Shown piece after piece: positions 43,250 through 56,384 of a stretch of DNA of 64,000 nt (the stretch's first letter is position 1; every line of letters starts with the position of its first letter). The translations under genes were made by a program, and so were the position numbers. The stretch is from Ceratothoa steindachneri (lineage: Eukaryota > Arthropoda > Malacostraca > Isopoda > Cymothoidae): positions 158,874,848 to 158,938,847 of the forward strand of contig OZ018322.1 of the NCBI GenBank assembly GCA_963969495.1, given 5' to 3'. The notes under the pieces were generated by a model. It ran no database searches and had not been told where the DNA came from. It saw nothing but the letters and a program-made list of their open reading frames with translations.

Positions 43250-43735
43250 GGTAATTTAACGTTTCTTAAGTTTCAGAAATAACAAGCATTTTCGTTTTAA
43301 CCAGCTTTATGTTAGACTAAGAGACGAGATTTAACTGAAAGCAATCCACAGTGCAGGGAACCTGTTAGCAAGCTAAGTAATATTACGGAACTCTCGAGTT
43401 ATGCCTGTAAAGACCCGCTCGGAGCAAGTGCGCATACACAAGCACAGGCAGATTGACAAACCGAGGCCTTCTGCGATATGCTTTGGAGTAATTAAAGGAG
43501 TGGGAGGCTGCCTCCTTTATTTTTAAAGTGAGTTTTCGATTCACCAGGATTTATCTAATTGCTTGCCAAGGTGCAGTTCAAATGATATATAAAGATCAAG
43601 ACCTCAAAATATAATTCTAATATATAAATAATAAACGGGGCAATCTATGTATGCAAAAAGGGAACAAAATGCTCTATAAGGATAGTTAATTGAATCGTGA
43701 CAGTTATAATTTAACAGAGCTAAGCGGGAAGTGCA
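43250..43735. other. AT-rich spacer, no gene
   Basis: No feature seen apart from scattered short runs. It separates the (TA)n from the 5' end of the L2-like LINE copy B. Confidence 0.55.
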
Positions 43736-43940
43736 AAATTATTGGTGCGCGTATCGTTTTCTCTTTCTGCTCTCACTTGTTTAGCCGACTTTACACTTCG
43801 CTTCGGTGTTTGTTTGTTGTTTTCTCTCGCTGTTCAGTTTATTAACCGTTTTTGGTGCTACATACCATTGTTATGTGTAGTTGTTTTGTTAGTTCTTAAA
43901 TTATTAGTGCCTGTCTTATGGTTTGCTGCTATCTACGCGT

Positions 43941-44375
43941 TTGTGAGTAATCTAGTGTTTTTATTACTTTGTATTTTTCCTTTTCCCCTTGTTTTGGTTC
44001 GTATTATTTTCTTTCGTGCTCTTTTTACTTCTTTATCCTTATTATTGACTTCTCTCAGTATTATTTCCTTACGTGCTCTTTTTACTTCTTTATTACTATT
44101 ATTGACTCCTCTGCGTTCTTATCTAGCTTTACTTTCCCTCGCTCCTTCTGCCTCAGCCTAAATTTTTCTGAAATATTCTGCCTTGTGAGTAATCTAGTGT
44201 TTTTATTACTCTGTATTTTTGGAGGGCCTGTGTCTGTTCTTCGTATTATTTTCTTCTGTGCTATTTTTACTTCTTTTTCCTCATTATTGACTCCTCTCAG
44301 TTCTTATCTAACTTTTGTTTTCCTCGCTCTTGCTACTTCAGCCTAAATTCTACTAGATTATTCTGCTGCTGACCC
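43941..44375 (+). repeat. Tandem 5' UTR repeats of L2-like copy B
   Basis: Two units of about 240 and 190 bp start with ttgtgagtaatctagtgttt at 43941 and 44183; both contain cgtattattttctt, tttttacttcttt and gcctaaat. Unit 1 holds a further 55-bp internal duplication (44003-44051 against 44059-44107). No protein: open frames here are T-rich artefacts. The layout resembles tandem promoter monomers in some LINE 5' UTRs. Confidence 0.75.
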
Positions 44376-44559
44376 ACGTGGTCACTTGTTTCATCACCTT
44401 TTCTCCTAATTTTTCGCGATGTTTTATAGTTTCCTTGACACGTACTTTGTAGTAGATGTGTTTATTAAATTTGTTAGTTTACTGTGACCCTTTGTTATTG
44501 TCTCCACATAAAATTTTATCTATTTTATCCTACTTATATTTCTCCTCCCTTAATGATAA

Positions 44560-47480
44560 ACAAAGCCACACTTCTTTCCCTTAATAGAGGGTTTAAGGTA
44601 TCTCCCTCAGTTGGCTCGAGAATTAAAGCAGTAGGAATCGCTTGAAATCCATCTCGTACTATAAAAAGGGGATTTTGTTTATCTTCCGTCTTAATAAATA
44701 AAGTTATTTTTCCTTAAACCGCCTACCTCCCCGTACCCGCCCCGACTCCCTCATTCTTCCCTTCAATCACCTCGCTCTCAGTTTATAATGCATCTCTACG
44801 ACCTCCAGACTAATTCGCGTATCTCCCTCCTTGGTCTCAGCGAAACATGGCTTAATCAGAGTGATAACTGCTTATCGCTAGCGACTTCTGATGGCTACGT
44901 CTACTCCCATGACCCCGGGAACAAATTTAGTGGAGGGGTTGGTCTCATTCATAGTGCCTCTCTTTCTGAATACCCTTTCATCTGCCTCTCTTCTTTCTTT
45001 TGAGGCCCTTATCTGTCTCTAATTCTGTTCACTCTCTAACAACTATTGTGCTCTACCACCCCGCACAGCTGCCTCCTTGATCTTTTTCTTGACGAATTTA
45101 GTAACCTTCTCGCTAGTCTCTCCCCATTGGTTCATCTTCTCATCATAAGGGACTTCAACCTCCCAGTCATTAACCCTAATCTACCTCCCTTCCTTGAGTG
45201 AGATCGTTGACCTCTTCTCCCTTACTCAACACGTTTCTTTCCCAACACACTGTCATGGTGACATTTTAGAACTTGTAATTTCCGACTGTCAAATTTCCAA
45301 CTTGAGGAGCCCTCTCGGCCTCCTCTTATCACAAAACCTTATCGACAGCTGGATTCCATTGACATCCCATCCCTCCTTAAAGATTTAGCCTTTAATTTAC
45401 CCCCTCCCCACGCTCTCACCTCCCCTGACCAAATCATCTCATCCTTGAATCAATATCTTCTAAATTGACTTAATTCTCCCTTCCCAATTATGACTCCTTT
45501 GTTCTCTCGCCGTTACCGCACCCCATGGTACTAGCTGGAACTCCTACGCTCGAGATAGTCTTTACGTGCCCATGAAAGAGCTCTTCGTAAAGCTCGCTCC
45601 CGTAGGCAAAATATAATTGCTCTTTAAGTCACTTACCCTCTTCCAACATCTCTCTACTTCAATAAACTAAAATCTGTTCGTAAAGCCCATTCGCATAAAT
45701 TGCTAGCCTACAATAAGAATGACCCCCGTGATGTTTTCCGCCTGCTATCTTCTCTTACATCCACATACCATGTCCCCATCACCATCAGCCCAACCATCCT
45801 CTTGAAATTGTTCGTTAATAAGGTCATCAACCTTCGTGCCTCCCTCCCGCGACTGCCTGACTAGGCCTTTCACATTTTCCCTGATCTTCCTCCCCCCCCC
45901 GGCCGTTCAACGTAATTCCTGCCGTGACCGCTTCTGATCTGTCTGCCTTATTCTGGCGCTCTTAAAATTCTGGCTCCCCTTGGGACTCGTTTGCCCCTAA
46001 GCTATCAATCAAAATATTGCCCGTCATACTCCCAATGCTCCTCCTCCTGTTTACTACCTCCCTCACTATTCGTGTTGTCCCTTTTTCCATCAAATATGCC
46101 CAAATTCGTCCGATTCTTATAAAGTCGAAGTTAACCCGTCCAACCCAGCTAGCTATCGTTCGATCTCGCAACTTCTCTTCCTCTCTAAGGACCTTCAGAG
46201 AGTAGTTGTTTTGCGTATTAATTACCACATTGTTGCCTTTAATATTGATGAGAGTTAACAATCAGATTTTAAAGCTCGACACTCTACCGAAACCGCTCTA
46301 CTCAATGTTACTGAATGCTTACGTAGAGCTGCAGACCGGGGTTGTGCCTTCATCCTCATTCTACTTGACTTCTCCTCTCCCTTTGATACTATTGACCATT
46401 CCGTCTTTCTTGATCGCCTCCACTCTTTCCTTGGCGTCTCTGGCGCTGCTCTCGACTGGCTCCGCTCTTACCTTTCGTCTCGCACGCAATCTGTAGTGAT
46501 TAACGATGTCTCCTCTGAACACATTCCCATTCGCTTTTGTGTCAGTCAAGGCTCTGTCCTCGGCTCTCTCTTCTTTCGTATCTACTTATTTCCGCTAAGC
46601 TCCCTCCAACGTAATCTCGGTCTATCCTTCCACCTCTATGCTGATGACACTCAAATCTTTATTTCCTCTTCCCTCTCGATCATTGCCCTCTCAGTCTGTG
46701 ACCTCTTATCTGCCTATTCTTCTATCTAGGACTGGCTATCGGCTAACTTTCTCAAACTTAACCACTCCAAAACTGAAGTTCTTCTGGTTGATACCCCTGC
46801 TCTAGTATATAAAGTTAAATCCCTCTTTCCCTTCCTCTCTCTGGATGGAAACTCTGACTCTGTTAGAAATCTTTGCGTTGTGTTCGATTAGCATCTCTCT
46901 CTCAAGCCCTACATCGACAATATTACTAAATCTTCCCTTTGTTTTACTCCATAACTTCTCTCGCATTTGCTCTCACTTCTATCCTTAAAGTTGAGACTGC
47001 TGCCCATGACTTTATTACCTCCCGCCTTGATTATTCTAAATCTGTTATTGTAAATGTACCATCTTCCTCTCTACGTGCCCTACAGCTAGTCCAGAACTAC
47101 GCTGCCAGACAACTCCTCCGTCGATCTCGCTTCTCCCCTTCTAAGCTTCTGCTTCAGAAACTGCACTGCTAACTGTCTGATATCGTTCTCATTTCAATAT
47201 TCTTCTCTTGACTTTCAAGGTCCTTCACCAAAAGGCCCCAACCTACCTTTTCTCTGCTCTTTCCCAATGTCTCGCCCCGCGGCCCCTCCAGTCATCTCAT
47301 GCTTCTCTCCTGAATACTCCTCCCTCGTCCCTCTACTCAATGAGCGACCGCTCCTTCTCAGTCTGTGCCCCCAAGCTTGGGAATGCTCTTCCAGCTGTAA
47401 TTAGATCTACTGCCTCACTTACCACTTTCAAGCGACTCCTGAAAACGCATCTGTTCAGGATTGCCTACTCACTTACCTGA
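44560..47480 (+). pseudogene. L2-like LINE ORF2, copy B
   Basis: Endonuclease plus RT polyprotein; pieces are described under the parent element. Between 45000 and 46500 the frames change repeatedly: VDLFSLTQHVSFPTHCHGDI at 45200 keeps the endonuclease segment, and RNLGLSFHLYADDTQI at 46613 the RT core. Comparison with copy A shows the same order at about 60-70 per cent by eye. It is dead. Confidence 0.8.
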
Positions 47481-47563
47481 TATTAGCCCTCAACTAAACG
47501 TGCGCTCTGTGAAGGACTCCGGCCTTGAAGAGCGCATTATAAGAATTTTATTATTATTATTTA

Positions 47564-48600
47564 GGTTTGAGTGGGTTGTCAATTCAAAAGCTGATGCAGG
47601 TGACGATTGACGGAGGGTGTAATCAGGGGATTACAACGCAAAATCACTTTACCTTGAAGCTTAGTAGTATTCGGAGGGGAAAAATCAACGACACAGGTCT
47701 TCGATGAAATATTTTTGTTAGGCTTGACGAGGAGGACATAAGGATGGGAGCTTTGAGTAGTTCTTGTTGAAGAACAAGATTTTTTCTCACCCAAAAAGAT
47801 GGAATCTCAAACACCAGACGGTTCTGCAACTCGGCAGAGAGTCTTAGACACGATTAACGGGAGTCTCTAAGAGGGTGTGAGATGAGGGGATCCACAAAGT
47901 TCTCCGGGAAGAAGGTGGCTCAATAATATTTCCTTTAAATAGAGGCCAAAGCTTCAACAAGGGCGATCTGTTGGTGAGATATTGACGAGGTATACTACTC
48001 GAACAGGGGTGCACAACTTCGCGGGGAACAGAAAAACCCGCCTGAATTGAGGCATTGGCAGACTCGTAATCTTCTCGAGGAATAGCGGACGCAGAATTAA
48101 ATCGTCAGGTGGCTGGTCCGATAGATAGCTCCAGGTCATGGCCATCCCCTTAAGATTCTCGACGTCAGTCTATGCAAACTTACTTTGAGATAACGAGTTG
48201 GATCGGACAGCGAAGTTTTCCTCAGGATATGGGGTTGGGTTTGTACATCAGCACTCGTGGTGGAATGACATGCCTGTGAGGCATGCAGGCGAGAATTCGG
48301 CATTATCGCGCTGAAGAGAGAGCCAGGTGCACTACAGGATATGCAAATACAGACGGCTCGAGTGACTCAGCGCTGGCCTGCTTCCTTCTCGATGATTCTA
48401 AAATTCCACGCTAAGGAGCACGTGGTTTGGAGCGAAGGAGCTGAAAGGGGTATTCCGGGGGGCTTCTTCTCACACTGGTTCTTCGAAGGGCCTTCCCTCA
48501 ACACTACAGATAGCAGGATTCATCGCTATTATGAAATATCGCATTCTATAAGGTCGTAGAACCTATTGTAGTCTATCATTACCTATAATCAAGTGGATTG
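47564..48600 (-). other. Unassigned, possibly decayed coding region
   Basis: Less AT-rich than the flanks. The minus strand gives consecutive open pieces in different frames: DDLILRPLFLEKITSLPMPQ (48145-47954), AEL-QNRLVFEIPSFWVRKN (47829-47740) and LLVKPNKNISSKTCVVDFSP then KLQGKVILRCNPLITPSVNR (47794-47579). They read like one protein with indels, but I cannot place it in a family. Nothing on the plus strand is convincing. Confidence 0.35.
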
Positions 48601-49355
48601 TTTATAATATATACATAGTGCAATAGAGGGAGAAATTTACGTAAATGAACAATGAAAAAGGAAACCTGAATTTTGGTAAAGCCAAGAGAAAGGGACATTG
48701 GAAGAACGCTGTGATCAACTATAGCAAAGGATAGCACAATGAAGGAAATCCATACTGAGAAGACAGAAATAACGCCAAGGAAAAGATGTTTGAATAAACC
48801 TGGCCGAGACTACTCAAACCCCGGTCGGCCGAATGCCATTAAGTTCCTTTAGCAGACGCAGTGACTCAATTCCTTTACCAGGCATAGTGACTCAATCCAT
48901 CCAAACTATGAATTTATAACAAATTATAAGGATTTTACAAAAATTTATCAAAAAGAAAATAGATAAATACAATTGAAATTAAAAAAGTTGTTCTTAGACT
49001 TTTAATTTAACTACTTTCTAAGAACGTTTTTTAATTAAAAAGAAAGTAGTTGAAAAAGAAAATAATAGTTTAAAAACCTTTTTAATATATTTTTTCCCCT
49101 GGCGCTATTTCTCTCTTCTCATTATGCATTACCTTCATTATGTCGTCCTTTTCTCTCTTTGATCCTTGTGTTCTTCCAATGTCCTTTTCTCTTGCCTTTA
49201 AAAACACTCCTGTTTATTTTCTCATTGACCATTTATTTCTTTTTCTTGTACTTATTGTTATATCGTCTACATACAAAAGGATTATTGCTGAAATTAAACA
49301 TTACGAAAGCCCTGGGGCGGTTATTACCACCCGCAAAACTTGTATCTGCTCTTTC

Positions 49356-49358
<3 letters not shown>

Positions 49359-49397
<39 letters not shown>

Positions 49398-49400
49398 TAT
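49359..49400. repeat. (TA)n microsatellite
   Basis: 42-base tract with one interruption; left border of hairpin module B. Confidence 0.96.
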
Positions 49401-49602
49401 GAAATGAATAACTCACAAAGTAGCACGTGAGGTTCGCAATGAATGTAATGTCCCGCAGGAAAAATGAAATGGTGCTTCCAAGTACTTTCGAACTTTATTT
49501 AGTTTATTCTCAAGGATAACTACTAGCTATCCTTGAGAATAAACTGAATAAAGTTCGGAAGTACTTGGAAGCAGCTTTTTGATTTTTCCTGCAGAACATT
49601 GC

Positions 49603-49605
<3 letters not shown>
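49401..49605. repeat. Hairpin module between (TA)n tracts (module B)
   Basis: Arm 1 (about 49439-49520) has gaatgtaatgtcccgcagga, gcttccaagtactttcgaac and gtttattctcaaggata; arm 2 (49530-49605) has tatccttgagaataaac, gttcggaagtacttggaagc and tttttcctgcagaacattgc. The arms pair closely around a 9-base loop, actactagc. The left end aataactcacaaag, gcacgtgaggttcg is shared with module A. This could be two inverted terminal repeats of a Penelope-like element with the body lost. Confidence 0.75.

Positions 49606-49657
<52 letters not shown>
49606..49657. repeat. (TA)n microsatellite
   Basis: 52-base alternating tract; right border of hairpin module B. Confidence 0.97.
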
Positions 49658-49659
<2 letters not shown>

Positions 49660-52600
49660 AACTTTGTCATATTCTTTAAAAATCGTAAACATTGCAGGAA
49701 AATTCAAGCTAGCATCACAAGACAGATCATATTTATTTCAAGCCGTTTCAAATATTTCGATTTTAATCATTAGCAATTCCTATCAGAATTATAATAAAGT
49801 AAAGTTATGCATAAAAATGAACTACTAGAAACAAACTTAATAACATTTCAAAGTTGCGATAAAAATATACAAAGGAGTAATACACAAGTAAAATTATTAA
49901 GAAAAGGTGAATTATTGAAAAAGAAAACTATGAACCTGGTTGAAAATAAATGAAAAGGTACAAACAACCAATCGATGAATTTATCTGTCGGGTGATCGAG
50001 TAGAATTTTTTACAACAGTGCAGGCCAAATTAATAAAAAATAAAACTTATGATTCTTGGAATTTTAGGTGAGTTAAAAAGTGGAGTTGAACATAGATTAT
50101 AATTAAATCAGAGAGTTAAATCATTTGGAACAATAGAGATTTTAAAATAATAAATCAAAGGATTTATCTGCAGGACCCCAATTTTTTTAATTTGTTTAAA
50201 AAATCAATAAGTATAATGAGTAAAGTGGTTTCTTAATGTACGAGTAGATACTGAAGAAAATTCAAGCTTAGCAAGAGGTATACCTTTAATATGAGAAACA
50301 CCTTCAACTTTACAAATAATAGGGCTTTAATTGTGATGTAGTTTTACCTACATAGTGAGTTTAGCAGGTGGTATACAATAAGTGATAGACAACTGAGAAT
50401 ATGACTGACATGGAAGCCTTTCTTTATGAGAAACGTAGTTTTGGGGCTACAGTAATTGTTTGTACGTGGATAAATCTTTGAAAACAGTTGAATTAAGTCA
50501 TATATTTATGTATAGGTATGGTATATGAATATGCATTTTATGCTTTCTCTCTTTAAATTTTAGGATAGAAACAGCATGTATTTTAGAAAATATATTTACT
50601 GTATTTTATTGTATAAAAACTGTATTATTAGCCATTAATGATTTTGTGCTTTATATTATATTATTAGTAGTGGTTATGTACTTAAATCTAAGAGAGGATA
50701 ATCAACCAAGGCATATTTGCCAAACGTTCTTGATCTCGAAATGATTAAGTTAGAGGAACTGAAATTTAGAATTTAAAATTCTAGTGCTCGATTACTCTAA
50801 AGAGGAGACCACTCGGAGCTCAGAGTAATGTTGAAGCGTAACTCTCCAGATCTTGCCTAATCTATTGGCAGTGATTCTTGCTGAATTAGAGCCATGGAAA
50901 GGGGCACGCAATCCTTGAGAATTTAGTTGTAACATGGTTATCTATCAGCCTTTTGCTGAATTTTGTCAAGTTTTTTAGAGTTGTGCACAACCCCCCCCAC
51001 CCCCGATTCCTGTTGCTTTAGTAGGCTCCACTTGAGGTCTCATTCAGACATATAACTCGCCCTACCTCTTCAACTCGACACGCTCTTATATTCCTCTTAA
51101 CAAACTTATGCCCTTGTTGGTTTTTTTTTATTAGATATTAATGAACTTGGGTGGGGTAAAATGCCTAAAATCCCCCCCTCCCCCCAAAAAATATTGTCAT
51201 ATGAACATGAACTTCTCCTACTAAACATTGATAGATGAAAATGACTTAGTTATAAAAACATCAATGCCTTCTTTTTACATCGTTGCAAAAAAGGAAACTA
51301 CATGTATATTATAAACGGAAACGTGTTACCAAGGGCCTGACGCCAATTGGACATTATTATATTTTTTTAAACCAGTTACTAATATATTATATTCGGAATA
51401 TATAATGAATATTCATTTATATTTTCGGACTCTGCCAACGTTAGTGATACATTTAGAAGAATCCTTCAACTGAAATTTGCATAAATGTAGGAAAAATCAT
51501 TTAAAATGTGCAAAGACTCTTTTAACTCATTTCTAAAGTTCTCACATTGCATATATGCAGAGAACATAGTGAATATAATACATCTGAAAATGGTGCACAT
51601 TTTTCAAAACTTAGATACATTTCTTTTTTACAATGTTTAATACGGTACGTTTACGTTTAAACATTTAAATGCACTCTTTTTTCATATGCAATGACACAAC
51701 TAGGCAGGATTGAAACAATGAATTTAATATTAAATCGACATTTTTATTGATTTGAGCAGAAAACACAATTTTTTCGTCTTCAAAAGCATAGTGATTCCGT
51801 ATTGAATCACCGTTAGAAAGGGTTAATTTACCCCGTGATAGTTATTATTAACATTATAGCCACGCATTGTGCTGTAATACCTTTCAAACAAGTTTTAATT
51901 ATTTGTGGCAATTTGCTGAAGATTCATTTTATTTAAAGAGTTTGCTTCGTTTTTATTTAAATATACAAATTATTGTTGCTAGCCTCAAATATTCAAAATA
52001 TAGAAGAATTTCAGGAAATCCATGACATTCACATTAACATGTTTTCTAAATTATGCCTCAGCTTGAAGCACATGAGATTGGAGAAAATTATATAAAAATA
52101 TCATTAAAAGTTTTAAAAAGGATGTTCTCTTGCATCTTATCAACAAAGATGTATTTCGTATTGATATAAGAAAAGAGTTATTTCAAGAATAAATCTATAT
52201 GTTTTACCAGGACGAATTGATTTTATAAAAAATGAATCTAGAAAAGAAATTTTCATGTAAAAACGTGCCAATCCTTAACACAATAGCAGCACATCTTAAG
52301 TGAGACTCTATGAAGTAACAGTACAAACTTCCTTGCTCTTGCAAGTTTATTACGACCAAAAATATTAGGAATATTATCTATCAAAGTTATCAAGCATTTT
52401 TATCTCTTACTCTTATCAGGAGGCATCAATAGTTTTCAAGTCAGGGAAAGAAGAAAAAGAAAACTTAAGCTCTTTATTTCACAATTGGTTGAAATTTTAA
52501 AATTGTTCTTCTCCTGGGAACAAGATTTCAAATATTTAGGACACATTCAGATAAGGGATTCTCACATTGATGGTCTTAAAGATCATGCGTTTATATTATT

Positions 52601-53610
52601 CATCTTAATTTTGTACTAGCACTGAAATATAGTGTGTGCTATCGGAAGATACAACTTTGGGTCATATAATATTAGCAGCTTTCAGGAAAATCTCAGTAGA
52701 AGCCCTTACTTCTCTCGATATTGTTAGATAGAAAGAAGTTAGTTCGAGTTTACAACACTTTTCTTTGCGTCTCTTATGTCAGAAAGTGACAACTTATCAC
52801 AATATTATTCAGTATATAGAATATAATTTACTAGATTCAGCCAAAGGTGTTAAAAGTGAATCTATTTTTAATCCTTTTAATTACATACTTCCATTTTTCT
52901 CATAATCTCTTTTAAGATATTGTATACATTGACCCTGTATTAAACACATAGTTACGAATAAAAAACAACAATTATCTGCAATTGAAAGGTTATATAAACC
53001 AACTTATATATTTTGGCATTAATGTGACAACAGAAGATGTGAAATTAAATATATAGGAAAAAATAAATGGCAGCAGTACAAAACTGAAGTCTATTAAGAG
53101 TTTTGGCAAATTTCGAAGGAAACCATATTGAAGACCCACCCTTCTTAATATAGTGCGACAATCTATTTTCAGCTTAAAAAAGTCTAATTCATGTCTCTTT
53201 CAAAAACTACACAGATCAAGAAGATTATATTAGAGTGCGCTTTAGATCCATATTTAACATTTAGAGTTTATATATTTCGTATCATTCAGTGAAGCCAAAT
53301 CATCATTCATTCCTACTTCAACATTAAAGATTGAGAGCAACCACCAATTTTAAGGATTATGAAAGAAAATTGCACAAAATTAAGAAATTGCTCCACACAC
53401 ATGATGAAAGACATCATCTGCATCAACCAATCTTATCAACGGATATCTGTTCCCACCAATGTTCTAATGAGAGAAAGCAAGTGAATTTGATTTTGAAATA
53501 TAAAAAGAATGTATTACTGTCAGGTGTTTACTTTTATTTCTAATTCTGGAATAAAATTTAAAGCCAAGCAGTGACAGTTAAAGGCACTGAGTACAATAAT
53601 AATATGTGTG
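49660..53610. other. AT-rich intergenic stretch
   Basis: About 4 kb in which I see no gene, TIR pair or tandem array. Short C runs lie near 50991-51003 and 51170-51185. Stops are frequent in all frames. It may contain very old element remains that cannot be recognised by eye. Confidence 0.6.
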
Positions 53611-53615
53611 TGGTA

Positions 53616-54544
53616 CGAGGGGCGGTCAATAAGCTTTGCGAATCGGTAGAGCAAAGTAGAGGAAGTGGGATGGCTGTTTGTGGGGGTGTTAGGACAAGTT
53701 ATGACAAGTCAGGACCTGCAGCCGCACGCTCCTGCCTCGTCTATTTAAGAAGCAGTAGCTGATCGCAGATCGTCAGTCACAATTTTTTCAACAATGGAAA
53801 AGGTTGAGCACCGCGCAGTGATAAAATTTTGACCAAGAAGGGCAAGAATGCAAAAGAGATCCATGAATGCATCGTTGCAGTGTAAACCGACACCGCCCCT
53901 TCCTATTCAACCATTGCTCGCTGGATTAGGGAGTTCCGCCATGGTCGTGAGTCATTTCAAGCTGTCCCTCGTCCAGGACGCCCGTCAGACGAGACCAATG
54001 AGGACAGTGTAGCCAGTGTGGAGATGATGATCCTCGAAAATCTACAGGTGAAGGTCGAACAAATCGAGCGAGAACTTGAAATATCTCATGGAAGTGTTAT
54101 CCATATCATCCAAAACAATTTGGCCATGATCAAGGTCTCTGCCCGTCGGGTCCCTAGAAACCTCACGCCCCATGATCGACTTCAACGTCGTTAAAGTCCA
54201 TAAGGCCAGCGTTGCAAAAGCGGCCCTGCGCGAGTGCGGATTTGAGGAGCTCAACCCTCTCCCTACCGTCCAGATCTGGCCCCTAGCGAATACTTTTTAT
54301 TCCGCCAGCTCAAGGCTGCACTACGTGGACGACGGTTTGGGGACGATGAAAAGGTCCAGTTCACCGTCCAGGAGTGGATTGAACAGCTCTCGGGAGATTT
54401 CTGATTGTCAGGAATTCGAAGCCTCAGGGACAAATAGCGCAAGTGCATTGAAGTCGAGGGTAGTTATATTGAAAAATAATAAAACATTTTCCTCATATCT
54501 CGTTTCCTTATATCCGAATTGCAAAACCTATTGACAGCCCCTCG
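53616..54544 (+). mobile_element. Internally deleted mariner, 929 bp
   Basis: Terminal inverted repeats of about 31 bp: cgaggggcggtcaataagct at 53616 and, inverted, cgaggggctgtcaataggtt from 54544. Both are flanked by TA (53614-53615, 54545-54546). It carries N- and C-terminal pieces of a transposase joined by a deletion near 54183-54195. It belongs to a different mariner subfamily from the one at 11986. Confidence 0.9.
53794..54479 (+). pseudogene. Mariner transposase, catalytic centre deleted
   Basis: Start at 53794 gives MEKVEHRAVIKF, then after a one-base shift KNAKEIHECI, STIARWIREFRHGRESFQAV and PRPGRPSDETNEDS (HTH and linker), followed by QIERELEISHGSVIHIIQNN and SARRVPRNLTPHDRLQRR. 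The frame then jumps to KASVAKAALRECGFEEL and, after another shift, a YRPDLAPSEYFLFRQLKAAL segment with the third catalytic Asp, ending at 54477-54479. The first two catalytic Asp blocks (TMDETW, HDNAR in the family) fall in the deletion of roughly 350 bp. Usual length is about 345 residues. Confidence 0.88.
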
Positions 54545-54990
54545 TAATTAACCATAATGTCCCAGACATTCATATTCTGAAAAATAAAAACAACAGGAGA
54601 ATATGATAGGGCCATTTTTTATTTTGTCATTAAAAAGGGCCAATCAGTTCATTGATTTACCATGATATTTATTCTTTGAAGGAAAGTGGAGCATTATTAT
54701 GTCATATTCTAATTAAATCCCCCAAATTAATAGAATACTACTATTTACCAAAATAAAAAAAAATAAGGCGGTCTCTTTTACTACTTCGCCACTCTTTTGA
54801 ACTGATATAATTTATAGACTAAATCGTTCTTTTTTCATTTTAAAACGTAAGATATAGTTTTAAATTGAAAATATATTTCGTATCTATCTCAAATACTCCA
54901 TTGGCGTATTTGTTTAGTATACTCTTTCAAATTTTCAATTTTATAGCATCCATTATGTTGTTCATATGTGAATAGTCGGATTATATATGC

Positions 54991-54995
<5 letters not shown>

Positions 54996-55085
<90 letters not shown>
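54996..55085. repeat. (TA)n microsatellite
   Basis: 90-base alternating tract. Confidence 0.97.
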
Positions 55086-55087
<2 letters not shown>

Positions 55088-55089
55088 AG

Positions 55090-55800
55090 AATTATTTGCA
55101 ATTTCATAATCATAATTATGCGGATAAGAACTCAATGTTGTAGCTACATAAGCCTTTCATCAATTCGTTGGAATGAGCTCTTCTCACAGTCACAATAACG
55201 CATAAGCAAACCTTTTTAATGTTACTTGACCTTGGACACGCTCAGTAAGAGTTTATCTCTTTTCTTCTGAGAATAATACCATCTGAAATCAAAAATGTTT
55301 CGTCATGTTTGCCAATCTCTGCTCCGTGAGAAGCATAGAGGAAAATCGGAATTAGTTTAACTACCTCAGGAACCTCATTTACAGAGGAAAACGGCAATAG
55401 GACGAGTTTGAAAAAAGTACAAAGTGACTAAAATCATGCACATTAAAGTTCCTGCCTCTTTGGGGGTTCTGAGTGTCTTCAACAGCATCGCCCTCATTTT
55501 GCATCCTAAAATTTACGAGTAAGGCTTCAATGTCTATCCGGAGGTTTATATTTAAGTTTGAGATATCGTGTTTGAGCTTTTGATTGACCTGCAAGCATGC
55601 ATTGCTTTTTTTAGTAGGGCTCGGTTGTAACCATTGTATTATAAAGCAGATCCCATTCATTTACAAAGACTCCTTGGCCACAGCATGCAACTAGTTGGCA
55701 ATTTAGAATGAATTCAAAGCTATATATGAGCTATAATTTTTCTATAGATTCTCATAAGAATATATTACTTTGTTTCTTACAACACTTTTTTCTCTTCCCT
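55090..55800. other. AT-rich spacer, no gene
   Basis: The minus strand has a 93-codon open frame at 55660-55379 that resembles nothing I know; composition is ordinary and there are no repeats. I do not call it a gene. Confidence 0.5.
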
Positions 55801-55803
55801 TGC

Positions 55804-56021
<218 letters not shown>

Positions 56022-56384
56022 AAGCAGGTTAACTTTAACATCACCTCAGGAATCGAAGACCAGGAGAGTATACTTTGTCATTTTTTTTAATGGTTATTTG
56101 AACTGGGGAACACAATTTTCTTTGATTTAGATTTGGCACTTGTTTTTTTAAAAAATTTGAGACTCTGAATCCAAAAATGACTAGAGTTATTCTGTATCAC
56201 ATCAAAATCTTTAGCTAGAGAATACTTCTGTTCGTTCGGGAACCCATAAAAATATCGCATCTAATAGAATTGTTGCCTATTTTATAGAATGTTTAAAAAA
56301 ATATATATAGACAGAAAAATAATAAATCATTGCGCGACTGTAATGTTTATACAAATTTATTTTCTCCATGCTAACGATATTTTT

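Larger units (their letters stand above)
43740..47563 (+). mobile_element. L2/CR1-superfamily LINE, copy B
   Basis: Same family as 34130-37060 but on the plus strand and retaining more 5' sequence. Leader segments include SVGSRIKAVGIA and LSSVLINKVIF-type strings. The endonuclease start is at 44788: LYDLQTNSRISLLGLSETWL and CLSLATSDGYVYSHDPGN. RT blocks are at 46496-46729 (SQGSVLGSLFFRIYLF; SFHLYADDTQIFIS) and the C-terminal LQLVQNYAARQLLRRSRF at 47085. The 3' end is gaagagcgcattataagaat then (tta)n to 47563, a LINE-type 3' repeat tail. More than ten stops or frame changes. Confidence 0.85.

Noticed and set aside
43742..44346. Hydrophobic open frames of 139 and 125 codons resembling membrane proteins
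   Set aside because: They coincide with the T-rich tandem 5' repeats of the L2-like LINE, and the two frames are translations of the same duplicated DNA.
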